From NCBI GenBank assembly GCA_900553775.1, contig USEZ01000110.1:1-6389 (forward strand): DNA of 6,389 nt, read 5' to 3'. The stretch is from an uncultured Slackia sp. (lineage in GTDB: Bacteria; Actinomycetota; Coriobacteriia; Coriobacteriales; Eggerthellaceae). Below are positions 1-6,259 of the stretch, piece after piece. Position numbers and translations under genes: made by a program. The number at the start of each line of letters is the position of its first letter. Positions within the stretch are counted from its first letter, which is position 1. A model generated the notes under the pieces. The model worked only from the letters and a program-made list of their open reading frames with translations, was not told where the DNA came from and did no database searches.

Positions 1-766
1 GATGACGGCTGCCGAACTCGGCTTTGCGGGCATGACCGAAAACTCGCTCGATGCGGTGTCCGATCGCGATTATCTGCTCGACCTCGAATACGCCTGCAGC
101 GTGTCGATGATGCATCTTTCGCGCCTGTGCGAGGAAATCATCCTGTGGTCGTCGTCGGAGTTTTCGTTCGTCACGCTCTCCGACGCGTTTTCAACGGGCA
201 GCTCGATCATGCCCCAGAAGAAAAACCCCGATTTCGCCGAGTTGACGCGCGGGAAAACGGGCCGCGTCGTGGGCGATCTGGTGGGGCTTCTGGTCACGAT
301 GAAATCGCTGCCGCTCGCCTACAACAAAGACCTCCAGGAGTGCAAGGAGGGCGCGATCGACGCGGCGAAGACCCTGCACGATTGCATGCTGTGCACGGGC
401 GGCATGATCGAGACGATGGCCCTGAACGAGGGCGCCATGCGCGCGTCGGCGCAGCAGGGGTTCACGGCCGCCACCGACGTGGCCGACTACCTGGCGAAAA
501 AAGGCATGCCGTTTCGCGAGGCGCACGCCGTGGTGGGGCGTCTGGTGCTGATGTGCGAGCAGCAAGGCATAGGGCTTGAAGACCTCACGCTCGACCAGCT
601 GAAAAGCGCGAGCGATCTGTTCGAGGAAGACATCGCGGGCGCGCTCGACATCGACGCCATCGTGGCGGCGCGTACCACGTACGGCGGCACGGGCCATGCG
701 GCCGTGCGCGTGCAGCTCGACGAGGCGGCATCGGCGCTTGCGGCCGACGAGGCGTCTTTGGCATAG
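1..766 (+). CDS. argH: Argininosuccinate lyase, C-terminal part (5' end outside window)
   Basis: Cytosolic enzyme that splits argininosuccinate into arginine and fumarate, the last step of arginine biosynthesis; the family works as a homotetramer. Only the last 254 codons are present. The first full codon begins at base 2, and its ATG is an internal methionine, since family members are about 460 residues long. Visible hallmarks are a TENSLDAVSDRDY segment (visible residues 12-24) and the fumarase/aspartase-superfamily signature GSSIMPQKKNP (residues 66-76), which carries the mobile-loop catalytic serine. A helical C-terminal domain follows, with the RGKTGRVVGDL and LAYNKDLQE segments typical of ArgH. 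The frame is open to a TAG stop at 764-766 and no lesion is seen. Upstream arg genes would lie outside the window. It converges with ade. Family assignment is very secure. Confidence 0.96.
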   Translation, partial: MTAAELGFAGMTENSLDAVSDRDYLLDLEYACSVSMMHLSRLCEEIILWSSSEFSFVTLSDAFSTGSSIMPQKKNPDFAELTRGKTGRVVGDLVGLLVTMKSLPLAYNKDLQECKEGAIDAAKTLHDCMLCTGGMIETMALNEGAMRASAQQGFTAATDVADYLAKKGMPFREAHAVVGRLVLMCEQQGIGLEDLTLDQLKSASDLFEEDIAGALDIDAIVAARTTYGGTGHAAVRVQLDEAASALAADEASLA

Positions 767-780
767 CGTGCGTTCGCCCT

Positions 781-798
781 GCGCGTTCGCGAACGCGC
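781..798. repeat. 18-bp perfect palindrome after argH
   Basis: GCGCGTTCG followed directly by its reverse complement CGAACGCGC, 15 bases after the argH stop. As RNA it could form a hairpin on either strand, but no T-tract follows on either side, so it is not a standard intrinsic terminator. It could be a transcript-end stabilising hairpin or a protein-binding palindrome. Its function is unknown. Confidence 0.5.
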
Positions 799-811
799 GC
801 CGCAAAGCGCC

Positions 812-844
812 CGCGCATCCGAAGGGGCCCGCTTTGGATGCGCG
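812..844. repeat. Strong 13-bp stem-loop in the argH/ade convergent gap
   Basis: Arms 812-824 and 832-844 pair over 13 bp (one G-T wobble) around a 7-base loop; the outer core is GCGCATCC/GGATGCGC. There is no T-tract on either strand. The inner left arm and loop (824-832, GGGGCCCGC) can instead pair perfectly with 858-866 (GCGGGCCCC), so two mutually exclusive folds exist. It may help 3'-end formation or block read-through between the converging genes. Confidence 0.5.
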
Positions 845-894
845 TTGCGGCTTCAAGGCGGGCCCCGTTTCCTTCGCGCGCCGCGCGTTGCGGC
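840..894. repeat. Direct repeat pair GCGCGTTGCGGC, 43-bp period
   Basis: The 12-mer GCGCGTTGCGGC occurs exactly at 840-851 and again at 883-894. Both copies lie between stem-loops in the argH/ade gap. This may be remnant duplication or chance in a sequence dominated by G and C; only two copies are present. Confidence 0.4.
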
Positions 895-895
895 G

Positions 896-920
896 GCCGG
901 GCGGGATGCGTCCGGCTTTT
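896..920 (+). terminator. Probable rho-independent terminator for argH
   Basis: An 8-bp stem (896-903 with 909-916, one G-U pair) closes a 5-base loop GGATG and is followed at once by TTTT (917-920). It lies 130 bases past the argH stop on the argH strand. The T-tract is short, so efficiency is uncertain. The same bases can join alternative folds (896-903 with 921-928; 901-910 with 932-941), which also place a hairpin just past the ade stop on the other strand. Confidence 0.5.
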
Positions 921-941
921 CGCCCGGCACGCGCATCCCGC
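901..941. repeat. 10-bp inverted repeat beside the ade stop
   Basis: GCGGGATGCG (901-910) and its exact reverse complement CGCATCCCGC (932-941) flank 21 bases that themselves contain part of the argH terminator. On the minus strand the structure lies about 27 bases after the ade stop codon and could act as the ade 3' hairpin, although no T-tract follows on that strand. Confidence 0.45.
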
Positions 942-967
942 GCATCGAAAGCGACCCGGCCTGCGCG

Positions 968-2787
968 CTATTCGTCCTGGTCTGCGATCAGGGGCACGAA
1001 TGCGAACGTGCGGCAATCCACCAGGCCGCGGTTCGTCAGGCGCAGCTCGGGAAGGCAGGCGAGCGAGAGCAGCCCCATGGTCATGAAGGGGGAAGGCATG
1101 CTGCAGCCCATGTCGGTCCAGGCGCGTTCGAGCCCCGCGACCTGCGCGGCCACCTCTTCGAGCGGCAGCGTGCTCATCAGCCCTGCGACGGGCAGCTCGA
1201 CCAGGCCGAGCACCTTTCCGTCGCGCACGGCCACCGCGCCGCCCCCGCATTCGACGAGCGTGTTGGCCGCCAAGGCCATGTCTTCGTCGTTGCTGCCGAC
1301 CACCAGCAGGTTGTGCGCATCATGCGCCACCGTTTGCGCGAGCGCGCCGCGGATGCCGAAGCCGGTGACGAAGCCGCCGGCGTAGGTGCCGGTTGCGTGA
1401 TGGCGCTCGAAGACGAAGGCCTTCAGGATGTCGCGTTCGACGTCGGCGCGAAGCTCGCCGTTTTCGACGGGCATGTCGAAGAAGCGTTCCACGTTGTTCA
1501 CGCGGCCCGAAAGCGCCTCCATCGCGCGCACGCGCACGGTTGCGCTTTCGACAGGGCTTCCATCGCCTCGTTCCGCCTTGATGCGAAACGTGCCGGGGGC
1601 TATATCGATGCCGAGATGCATGGTGTCGGTCATCCAGGCGGGATAGTCGAAGGGGGCGACGTCGAACGTCGCCGTGCCGTTTTCGGCGACCACGTCGCCG
1701 TCGATCATGACGAGCGACACGTCGAAATCGGACAGGCTTGAGAACAGCACCATGTCGGCGCATTTGCCGGGGGCGATGCTGCCCAGCTCGTGGTCCATGT
1801 GGTAGCACGTGGCGGTGTTGATCGTGACCATCTGCAGCGCGACCACCGGGTCGATTCCTTCCTGCACCGCGCGGCGCAGGATGTGGTCGAGGTGCCCGTA
1901 TTCCACGAGCGTGTTGGGATGGGTGTCGTCCGATATCAGATTGAAAAAGCGCGTGTCGATGTCTCCCTGGGCGATAGCGGGGGCAAGCTGGGCCAAATCG
2001 CGCCAGGCCGATCCCTCGCGCAGCTGGGCGTATTGGCCGAGCCGCGCCTTGGCGAGCGCGTCTTCGGCGCGCGTTGATTCGTGGCAGCAGCGCACGCCGG
2101 CGGCGATATAGGCGTTCAGCCCCCGGTCGGTTTCGGGAATCGAGTAATGGCCCGTCACGCAGGCATCGGCTTCAAGCGTCGCTTTGATTTCGTCGAGCGG
2201 GTGGGCGTCTCCGGCAAGCACGCCGGGGAAGTTCATCATTTCGCCCAGGCCCACCACGCTTTCCCACGTCATGCTCTGCGCGATGTCGTCGGGGCCGATC
2301 GCGCTTCCGGTGTCTTCGAATCCCGGAACGGCGGGCAGGACGGCGTGGTCACCATGGCCTTGAGCGGCGTGCGCCGGGCGTCTTCCACCAGCACCTTCAC
2401 GCCCTCGAGCCCTACGACGTTGGCGGCTTCGTGCGGGTCCCAGTAAATGCCCACCGTGCCGTGCGCCACCACCGCGCGGGCGTATTGGGCGGCGCCCATC
2501 ATGGACGATTCCACGTGGATGTGCCCGTCTAGAAAGCCCGGAGCCAGGTAGCGCCCGTCGGCTTCGATGACGGAGGTGTCGGGGCCGATGCAGTGCGTTG
2601 CGTCGCCTATGTAGGCGATGCGCCCGCACGAAACGGCCACGTCGGTATCGTCGATGATTTCGCGCGTGTTCACGTTGACCAGGCGCGCGCCCCTGATCAC
2701 GGTTTCGGCGGGCGTGCGTCCGAGGGCGACGTCGGCCAAGGCGGCGCTGCATTCCCACAGCGGCATTTTGCAGAAGGTGTTGATCAT
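968..2787 (-). pseudogene. ade: Adenine deaminase, frameshifted
   Basis: The intact enzyme hydrolyses adenine to hypoxanthine and ammonia (purine salvage, cytosolic, metal-dependent amidohydrolase superfamily). The start is the ATG at 2787, chosen because AAAGGAG lies 4 bases upstream. The first 151 codons read well: metal-binding HIHVESSMM at residues 89-97, WDPHE at 116-120 and MVTTPSC at 145-151. Just after Cys151 (near 2334) the frame breaks; the upstream frame runs 21 more codons to a stop near 2269. The next frame carries the rest: PGFEDTGS, GEMMNFPGVL, REGSAWRDL, SDDTHPN and IAPGKCADMVLF, then the family C-terminal domain (GGFVTGFGIRGALAQTVAHDAHN, split here as GGFVTGFGIRGA and LAQTVAHDAHN) to a TAG at 968-970. 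Rejoined, the product is about 606-607 residues, normal for the family, with no other lesion seen. A real mutation or a sequencing/assembly error are both possible. Divergent from bioY, convergent with argH. Confidence 0.9.
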
Positions 2788-2791
2788 GGCG

Positions 2792-2798
2792 CTCCTTT
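2792..2798 (-). promoter_or_regulatory. ade ribosome binding site
   Basis: Read on the minus strand, AAAGGAG precedes the ATG at 2787 by 4 bases. This favours that start over the in-frame ATG at 2814, which has no comparable site and would add nine residues not resembling the family N-terminus. Confidence 0.75.
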
Positions 2799-2812
2799 CG
2801 GTCGGTGGCTCC

Positions 2813-2818
2813 ATGATA
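2813..2818 (-). promoter_or_regulatory. Possible ade -10 box
   Basis: TATCAT on the minus strand lies about 15 bases upstream of the ade ribosome binding site, which would give a very short leader. No convincing -35 is visible at 16-18 bases. The assignment rests only on the -10 match and on this being the only gap available for an ade promoter. Confidence 0.25.
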
Positions 2819-2894
2819 CCCCGCCGTTCGCTCTCGCTTGTCGCGATCGTCGTGCGCTCGTGTTCCGTACGACCGCGCGACGGCGTGCTATCGC

Positions 2895-2906
2895 TATCGC
2901 ACGATA
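2895..2906. promoter_or_regulatory. Palindrome TATCG-CA-CGATA upstream of the bioY -10
   Basis: A 5-2-5 inverted repeat ends seven bases before the bioY TACAAT box, so it covers the -35/spacer zone. The 6-mer GTGCTA flanks it as a direct repeat (2885-2890 and 2909-2914). The position suits a repressor operator. It does not match the BirA or BioQ operator patterns I know, so the regulator is unknown. Confidence 0.3.
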
Positions 2907-2909
2907 AAG

Positions 2910-2918
2910 TGCTACAAT
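2910..2918 (+). promoter_or_regulatory. Extended -10 promoter for bioY
   Basis: TGCTACAAT fits an extended -10 element (TG-N-TACAAT, one mismatch to TATAAT). No good -35 is present at 17 bases, which is tolerable for extended -10 promoters. The predicted transcript would start near 2925 and give a leader of about 30 bases that includes the bioY ribosome binding site. Confidence 0.5.
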
Positions 2919-2929
2919 GCCCGTCGTTT

Positions 2930-2941
2930 GTTCCGATGAAC
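2930..2941. promoter_or_regulatory. Small inverted repeat GTTC-CGAT-GAAC in the bioY leader
   Basis: A 4-4-4 inverted repeat sits between the predicted transcript start and the bioY ribosome binding site. This position would suit an operator, but the arms are short enough to arise by chance. Confidence 0.2.
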
Positions 2942-2957
2942 GCATGAGGAGGGTTTT

Positions 2958-3536
2958 ATGAAGAACGAAGCGCTCAAGCGCACGGAAACCGTGGCGTTTT
3001 GCGGTCTCGCCATCGCGCTTTTGGCCATCAGCGCCTGGGTCACCGTGCCGCTCGGTCCTGTTCCTTTCACGCTGCAAACCATGGTGCTCGTGTTCGTGGT
3101 CGTGCTGTTTCCGCCCCGTGAAGCGCTGGTCAGCGTGTTCGGCTATCTCGCCCTCGGCGCCATCGGCGTGCCGGTGTTTTCGGGCATGAAGGGCGGTCTG
3201 GCTTCGATTGTGGGCCCGACGGGCGGCTTTCTGGTGGGCTTCGGCATCGGCGCCATCCTGGCCGTTCTACTGCTGAAGGCATGGCGCGAACCCGAGGCGA
3301 AATCCGCACGCATGCTGCGCGCTGCCCTTGCCGCCGTCGTTTTGCTTTTGACGTCGTATGTCTGCGGATGGCTGCAGCTCATGGCCCTGACGGGCATGGG
3401 TCCTGCCGCCGCGTTCGCCGCGGGCATCGCTCCGTTCATCGTGCTCGACGCCATCAAGCTTTCCGTGGGCGTGGCGCTTGCCCAAACGTTGAAAAACGCC
3501 GTTCCCGCCCTGCGCGGCGCTGGCCGCAAGGCGTAA
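2958..3536 (+). CDS. bioY: Biotin transporter BioY (ECF S component)
   Basis: Integral membrane protein of 192 residues, the usual size for BioY, which binds biotin as the substrate-specific S component of an energy-coupling factor transporter. The start ATG at 2958 follows GAGGAGGG (2946-2953) by 4 bases. Family features are the VPLGPVPFTLQTMVLVF stretch (residues 30-46), LGAIGVPVFSGMKGG (66-80) with GPTGGFLVGFGIGA just after it (86-99), and a C-terminal DAIKLSVGVALA segment (164-175). Long hydrophobic stretches near residues 12-31, 38-51, 57-74, 86-107, 120-143 and 150-178 suggest six membrane helices with a basic C-terminal tail. No bioM/ecfA ATPase or bioN/ecfT gene is adjacent, so it presumably shares a module encoded elsewhere (group II ECF). 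No biotin synthesis gene is in view. Family call is secure; substrate is inferred from the family. Confidence 0.93.
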   Translation: MKNEALKRTETVAFCGLAIALLAISAWVTVPLGPVPFTLQTMVLVFVVVLFPPREALVSVFGYLALGAIGVPVFSGMKGGLASIVGPTGGFLVGFGIGAILAVLLLKAWREPEAKSARMLRAALAAVVLLLTSYVCGWLQLMALTGMGPAAAFAAGIAPFIVLDAIKLSVGVALAQTLKNAVPALRGAGRKA

Positions 3537-3576
3537 AGAGAGTCCGCGCCGTCGGGGCCGCCCGGGTTTCGCGGGC

Positions 3577-3618
3577 ATGGGCATCGGCAGGCTCGGACGC
3601 CTTCGTCGTGCCCATTTT
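3577..3618 (+). terminator. Weak terminator-like hairpin after bioY
   Basis: ATGGGCA (3577-3583) pairs with TGCCCAT (3609-3615), followed by TTT (3616-3618). A smaller inner stem AGGC/GCCT (3589-3592 with 3599-3602) sits inside the long loop. The structure is loose and the T-tract short. It may only assist the much stronger palindrome downstream. Confidence 0.25.
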
Positions 3619-3661
3619 CCGGCATGCGGCCGAGATGCTCGCGCGATGAGGGGAAAATCCG

Positions 3662-3667
3662 TACAAT
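3662..3667 (+). promoter_or_regulatory. Candidate -10 box for the tsaB-rimI-tsaD gene
   Basis: TACAAT, the same hexamer as the bioY -10, lies 94 bases before the start codon. There is no recognisable -35 and no TG extension. If used, transcription would begin inside or just before the 24-bp palindrome that follows, placing that structure in the leader. Confidence 0.35.
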
Positions 3668-3668
3668 C

Positions 3669-3705
3669 GCAGATGCGCCGTCGACGGCGCATCTGTTGTT
3701 TTTCT
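3669..3705 (+). terminator. Strong intrinsic terminator or leader attenuator between bioY and tsaB-rimI-tsaD
   Basis: Bases 3671-3694 are a perfect 24-bp palindrome (AGATGCGCCGTC plus its reverse complement). As RNA it forms a stem of 10 pairs around a TCGA loop, extended outward by C3670-G3695 and a G-U pair. A T-rich tail (TTGTTTTTCT, 3696-3705) follows on the plus strand; the minus strand has no equivalent tract. It lies 133 bases after the bioY stop and 61 bases before the next start, so it could end bioY transcripts or attenuate the downstream gene. A second, weaker stem (GGCGG 3707-3711 with CCGCC 3730-3734) is followed by TTCTTTTT. Confidence 0.65.
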
Positions 3706-3742
3706 CGGCGGAATCGCGCAGGTCGGTTGCCGCCTTCTTTTT

Positions 3743-3749
3743 GAAAGGA
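3743..3749 (+). promoter_or_regulatory. Ribosome binding site deciding the tsaB-rimI-tsaD start
   Basis: GAAAGGA ends 6 bases before the ATG at 3756, whose product starts MAQGAYVLAFDTANE and so aligns with the normal TsaB N-terminus. The in-frame ATG at 3624 would add 44 residues translated through the palindrome and is rejected. Confidence 0.75.
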
Positions 3750-3755
3750 TCGCAC

Positions 3756-6233
3756 ATGGCGCAAGGCGCATACGTTCTGGCGTTCGATACGGCCAACGAA
3801 ATGGTGGCGATCGGCCTCGGCCGCATCGCGCCCGCGGCGCAGGCTTCGGATCCGTGCGCGGAATCCGACATCGTGGCCGCGCGCGAGGTGCCCGCCCATC
3901 GCGCGAGCAACACCGTGCTGCTTGCCCAGGTAGACGGGCTTTTGGCCGAAGCGGGCGTTTCCAAAGAAGACATCGCGGCCGTGGTGTGCGGTCGCGGCCC
4001 TGGCAGTTTCACGGGCGTGCGCATCTGCATGGCGACGGCGAAGGGCATGGCCTCGGCGCTCGAGGTGCCGCTCTACGGCGTGTCGACCCTCGATGCGGTG
4101 GCGTGGAACGCCTGGTCGAACGGCGTGCGCGGCCGCGTTCTGGTTGCGGCCGACGCCATGCGCAAAGAGGTGTATCCCGCCCTGTTCGACGTAGACGATG
4201 CGGGCGTGCGGCGTCTGACGTCAGACGCCGTGGTCAAAGCGGTCGATGCGCCCGCATGGGCGACCGATGCCCTGCGCGCGCTCGATTCGCGCGCGCAGGA
4301 GCGCGGCGCGGCTGCCGAGCTTTCGGCGATCGATATCGTTTTGGGCGATGGCCTGGTGAAATACCGATCGGTATTCGAGTCTGTCGGCGCAATTGCGCCC
4401 GAGGAACTGTGGGCGCCGACGGGCCGCGGCCTGCTGCTCGCCCGTCGCACGGGGGGCGACCCGGCCACGTTGCTGCCGGTATATACGCGTCTTTCCGACG
4501 CGGAGGAAAACGAGCGCATCCGCCTGGCGAAAGACGGCGACGGAAAGAACCTGCGCACCGGCGTGCAGCTTTTCGACGGCTCGCAGGATGCCGCTCCTTT
4601 GGCGTACCGCCCGCTCGACGCATCCCATGCGGCCGACGTGGCGCGCCTTGAGCGGGAGGCCATGGGAAGCGATGCGTGGAACGAGGCGCTTGTGGCCGAC
4701 GAGCTGCCGCGCAAAGACCGCACGTGGTGGGCCGCCTACGACGGCGATGCGCTTGTGGGCTACTGCGGCGGCTGGATTGTGGACGGCCAGGTGCAGATCC
4801 TTAAAATCGCCACCGATCGGGCGTATCGCCGTCGCGGCATCGCCGCCGAGCTCATCGTGCTCGTGGCGGCCGACGCGCGCGATTTGGGCGCCGTGGAGAT
4901 GACGCTCGAAGTGCGCGCCTCGAATGCGGGCGCCCAGACGTTTTACGAACGCATGGGGCTGCGCGTCATCGGCACGCGTCCCCATTATTACAGCGACCGC
5001 GAAGACGCCGTCATCATGAGCGGGCTCCTGCCGCAGGCGCGCCGCGATGTTGCGGGCATGCGCCTGCATGTCGACGACGTGGCGGGCGTCGCGAGCGCGG
5101 CGGATGTCGACGGCGCGGCATCCGCCGACGGGGAGTGCGCGGGTGCCGCCGAAAGCCTTGCTTCGGCGGATGCCGCTGCGGACGACAAGGCCGGCCACCC
5201 CTTGATTTTGGCGATCGAAAGCTCGTGCGACGAAACGGCCGCGTCGGTCGTAGACGGCGCGGGCGCGCTTCTGTCCGACGTGGTTGCGTCGCAGATCGAT
5301 TTCCACTCCCGCTTCGGCGGCGTGGTTCCCGAAATCGCAAGCCGCAAGCATATCGAGGCGATCTGCGGCGTGTGCGACGAGTGCTTGGAATCGGCCGCGC
5401 GCAGCCTGGGCGTGAAGCGCGTGCGCTGGCGCGACCTCGATGCGGTGGCGGTCACGTATGCGCCAGGGCTGGTGGGCGCGCTCGTGGTGGGCGTCGCCTT
5501 CGCGAAAGGCGCGGCCTGGGGCGCCGACGTGCCGCTGATCGCGGTGAACCATCTCGAAGGCCATCTGTATGCGAACAAGATCGCCACGCCCGATATCGAG
5601 CCGCCCATGGTGGTGTCGCTTGTGTCGGGCGGCCACACCATGCTCGTGCATGTGAAGGATTGGGGCCGCTACGAAACCATGGGTTCCACGATCGACGATG
5701 CGGTGGGCGAGGCCTTCGACAAGGTGGCCAAGGCGCTCGGCCTGGGGTATCCCGGCGGCCCCGTCATCTCGAGGCAGGCGGCGCTCGGCAACCCTGATGC
5801 CATCGCCTTCCCTCGTGCCATGATGCATTCCGGCGACCTGCGCTTCTCGCTCTCGGGCCTCAAAACGGCGGTCGTCACCTACATCAACAACGAGCGCGCC
5901 GCCGGCCGCGAGCCCCACGTGCCCGACGTTGCCGCCAGCTTCCAGCAGGCGGTGGTGGACGTGCAGGTGAAGAAGGCGGAGATGGCGCTGCGGCAAACGG
6001 GCGCGCGCACGTTTTGCCTCGGCGGCGGCGTGGCGGCGAACCCGGTGCTGCGCGACGCCTACAAGGCGCTTTGCGAGCGTCTGCATGTGCGCCTGACCCT
6101 GCCGCCTTTGAGCGCCTGCGGCGACAACGCCGGCATGATAGCCCTTGTGGCCCTCGATCGCTTCCGCGCTGGGAAGTTCTACCCCCTGGACGCCGACGCC
6201 CAAGCCCATGCGAATCTGGACGATCCCTACTAA
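3756..6233 (+). CDS. tsaB-rimI-tsaD: TsaB-RimI-TsaD fusion: t6A37 threonylcarbamoyltransferase subunits with an N-acetyltransferase between them
   Basis: One uninterrupted 825-residue cytosolic protein with three domains. Residues 1-250 are TsaB-like (LAFDTANE at 8-15, GRGPGSFTGVRI at 79-90, closing PVYTRLSDAE), the TsaD partner in bacterial t6A synthesis. Residues 281-423 are a GNAT acetyltransferase of the RimI type, known for acetylating the N-terminal alanine of ribosomal protein S18: acetyl-CoA loop RRRGIA at 358-363, LEVRASN with the expected catalytic Glu385, Tyr397 in FYERMG, and the HYY...DAVIM ending. Residues 424-481 are an Ala/Asp-rich linker. Residues 482-825 are full-length TsaD, which transfers threonylcarbamoyl from TC-AMP to A37 of ANN-decoding tRNAs: ESSCDETA, GGVVPEIASRKH, VNHLEGH with metal ligands His599 and His603, SGGHT, DDAVGEAFDKVAK, YPGGP, SLSGLKTAV, and Asp790 in CGDNAG. 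GPGL reads APGL here. tsaE and tsaC are not in the window. Separate tsaB, rimI and tsaD genes are the common arrangement. Confidence 0.95.
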   Translation: MAQGAYVLAFDTANEMVAIGLGRIAPAAQASDPCAESDIVAAREVPAHRASNTVLLAQVDGLLAEAGVSKEDIAAVVCGRGPGSFTGVRICMATAKGMASALEVPLYGVSTLDAVAWNAWSNGVRGRVLVAADAMRKEVYPALFDVDDAGVRRLTSDAVVKAVDAPAWATDALRALDSRAQERGAAAELSAIDIVLGDGLVKYRSVFESVGAIAPEELWAPTGRGLLLARRTGGDPATLLPVYTRLSDAEENERIRLAKDGDGKNLRTGVQLFDGSQDAAPLAYRPLDASHAADVARLEREAMGSDAWNEALVADELPRKDRTWWAAYDGDALVGYCGGWIVDGQVQILKIATDRAYRRRGIAAELIVLVAADARDLGAVEMTLEVRASNAGAQTFYERMGLRVIGTRPHYYSDREDAVIMSGLLPQARRDVAGMRLHVDDVAGVASAADVDGAASADGECAGAAESLASADAAADDKAGHPLILAIESSCDETAASVVDGAGALLSDVVASQIDFHSRFGGVVPEIASRKHIEAICGVCDECLESAARSLGVKRVRWRDLDAVAVTYAPGLVGALVVGVAFAKGAAWGADVPLIAVNHLEGHLYANKIATPDIEPPMVVSLVSGGHTMLVHVKDWGRYETMGSTIDDAVGEAFDKVAKALGLGYPGGPVISRQAALGNPDAIAFPRAMMHSGDLRFSLSGLKTAVVTYINNERAAGREPHVPDVAASFQQAVVDVQVKKAEMALRQTGARTFCLGGGVAANPVLRDAYKALCERLHVRLTLPPLSACGDNAGMIALVALDRFRAGKFYPLDADAQAHANLDDPY

Positions 6234-6239
6234 TTAGTA
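6228..6239. repeat. 12-bp AT-rich palindrome over the tsaB-rimI-tsaD stop codon
   Basis: TACTAATTAGTA is its own reverse complement and spans the TAA stop (6231-6233). It marks an abrupt change from GC-rich coding sequence to an AT-rich promoter stretch. It could be an operator for the next gene's promoter or part of an upstream element; nothing seen separates these options from chance. Confidence 0.3.
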
Positions 6240-6259
6240 TAGAACATAGGTTCGTTTTA

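Noticed and set aside
845..1741. 298-residue plus-strand frame opposite ade
   Set aside because: It is a shadow of the ade reading frame with low-complexity His/Ala/Arg-rich composition, starting inside the intergenic repeat region.
2327..2340. Programmed -1 ribosomal frameshift in ade
   Set aside because: A -1 shift would restore the frame, but there is no standard slippery heptamer (X XXY YYZ) or clear downstream pseudoknot, the family is not known for recoding, and a conserved residue also appears lost.
968..2787. Two separate genes (N-terminal and C-terminal adenine deaminase proteins)
   Set aside because: The downstream part has no ribosome binding site or start at the junction, and the metal-binding amidohydrolase fold is cut in the middle. 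A broken single gene is simpler.
3614..3658. Inverted repeat ATTTTCC/GGAAAAT between bioY and the fusion gene
   Set aside because: Seven-base arms 31 bases apart overlap other signals and have no terminator or operator character. Probably chance.
3624..3755. 44-residue N-terminal extension of the fusion protein from the ATG at 3624
   Set aside because: No ribosome binding site precedes it, it would be translated through the terminator-like palindrome, and TsaB family alignment begins at the ATG at 3756, which has GAAAGGA upstream.
4221..6209. 662-residue open frame antisense to the TsaB-RimI-TsaD gene
   Set aside because: Long antisense frames are expected in GC-rich genes. The translation is Arg/His/Ala-rich, with no recognisable domain and no ribosome binding site.
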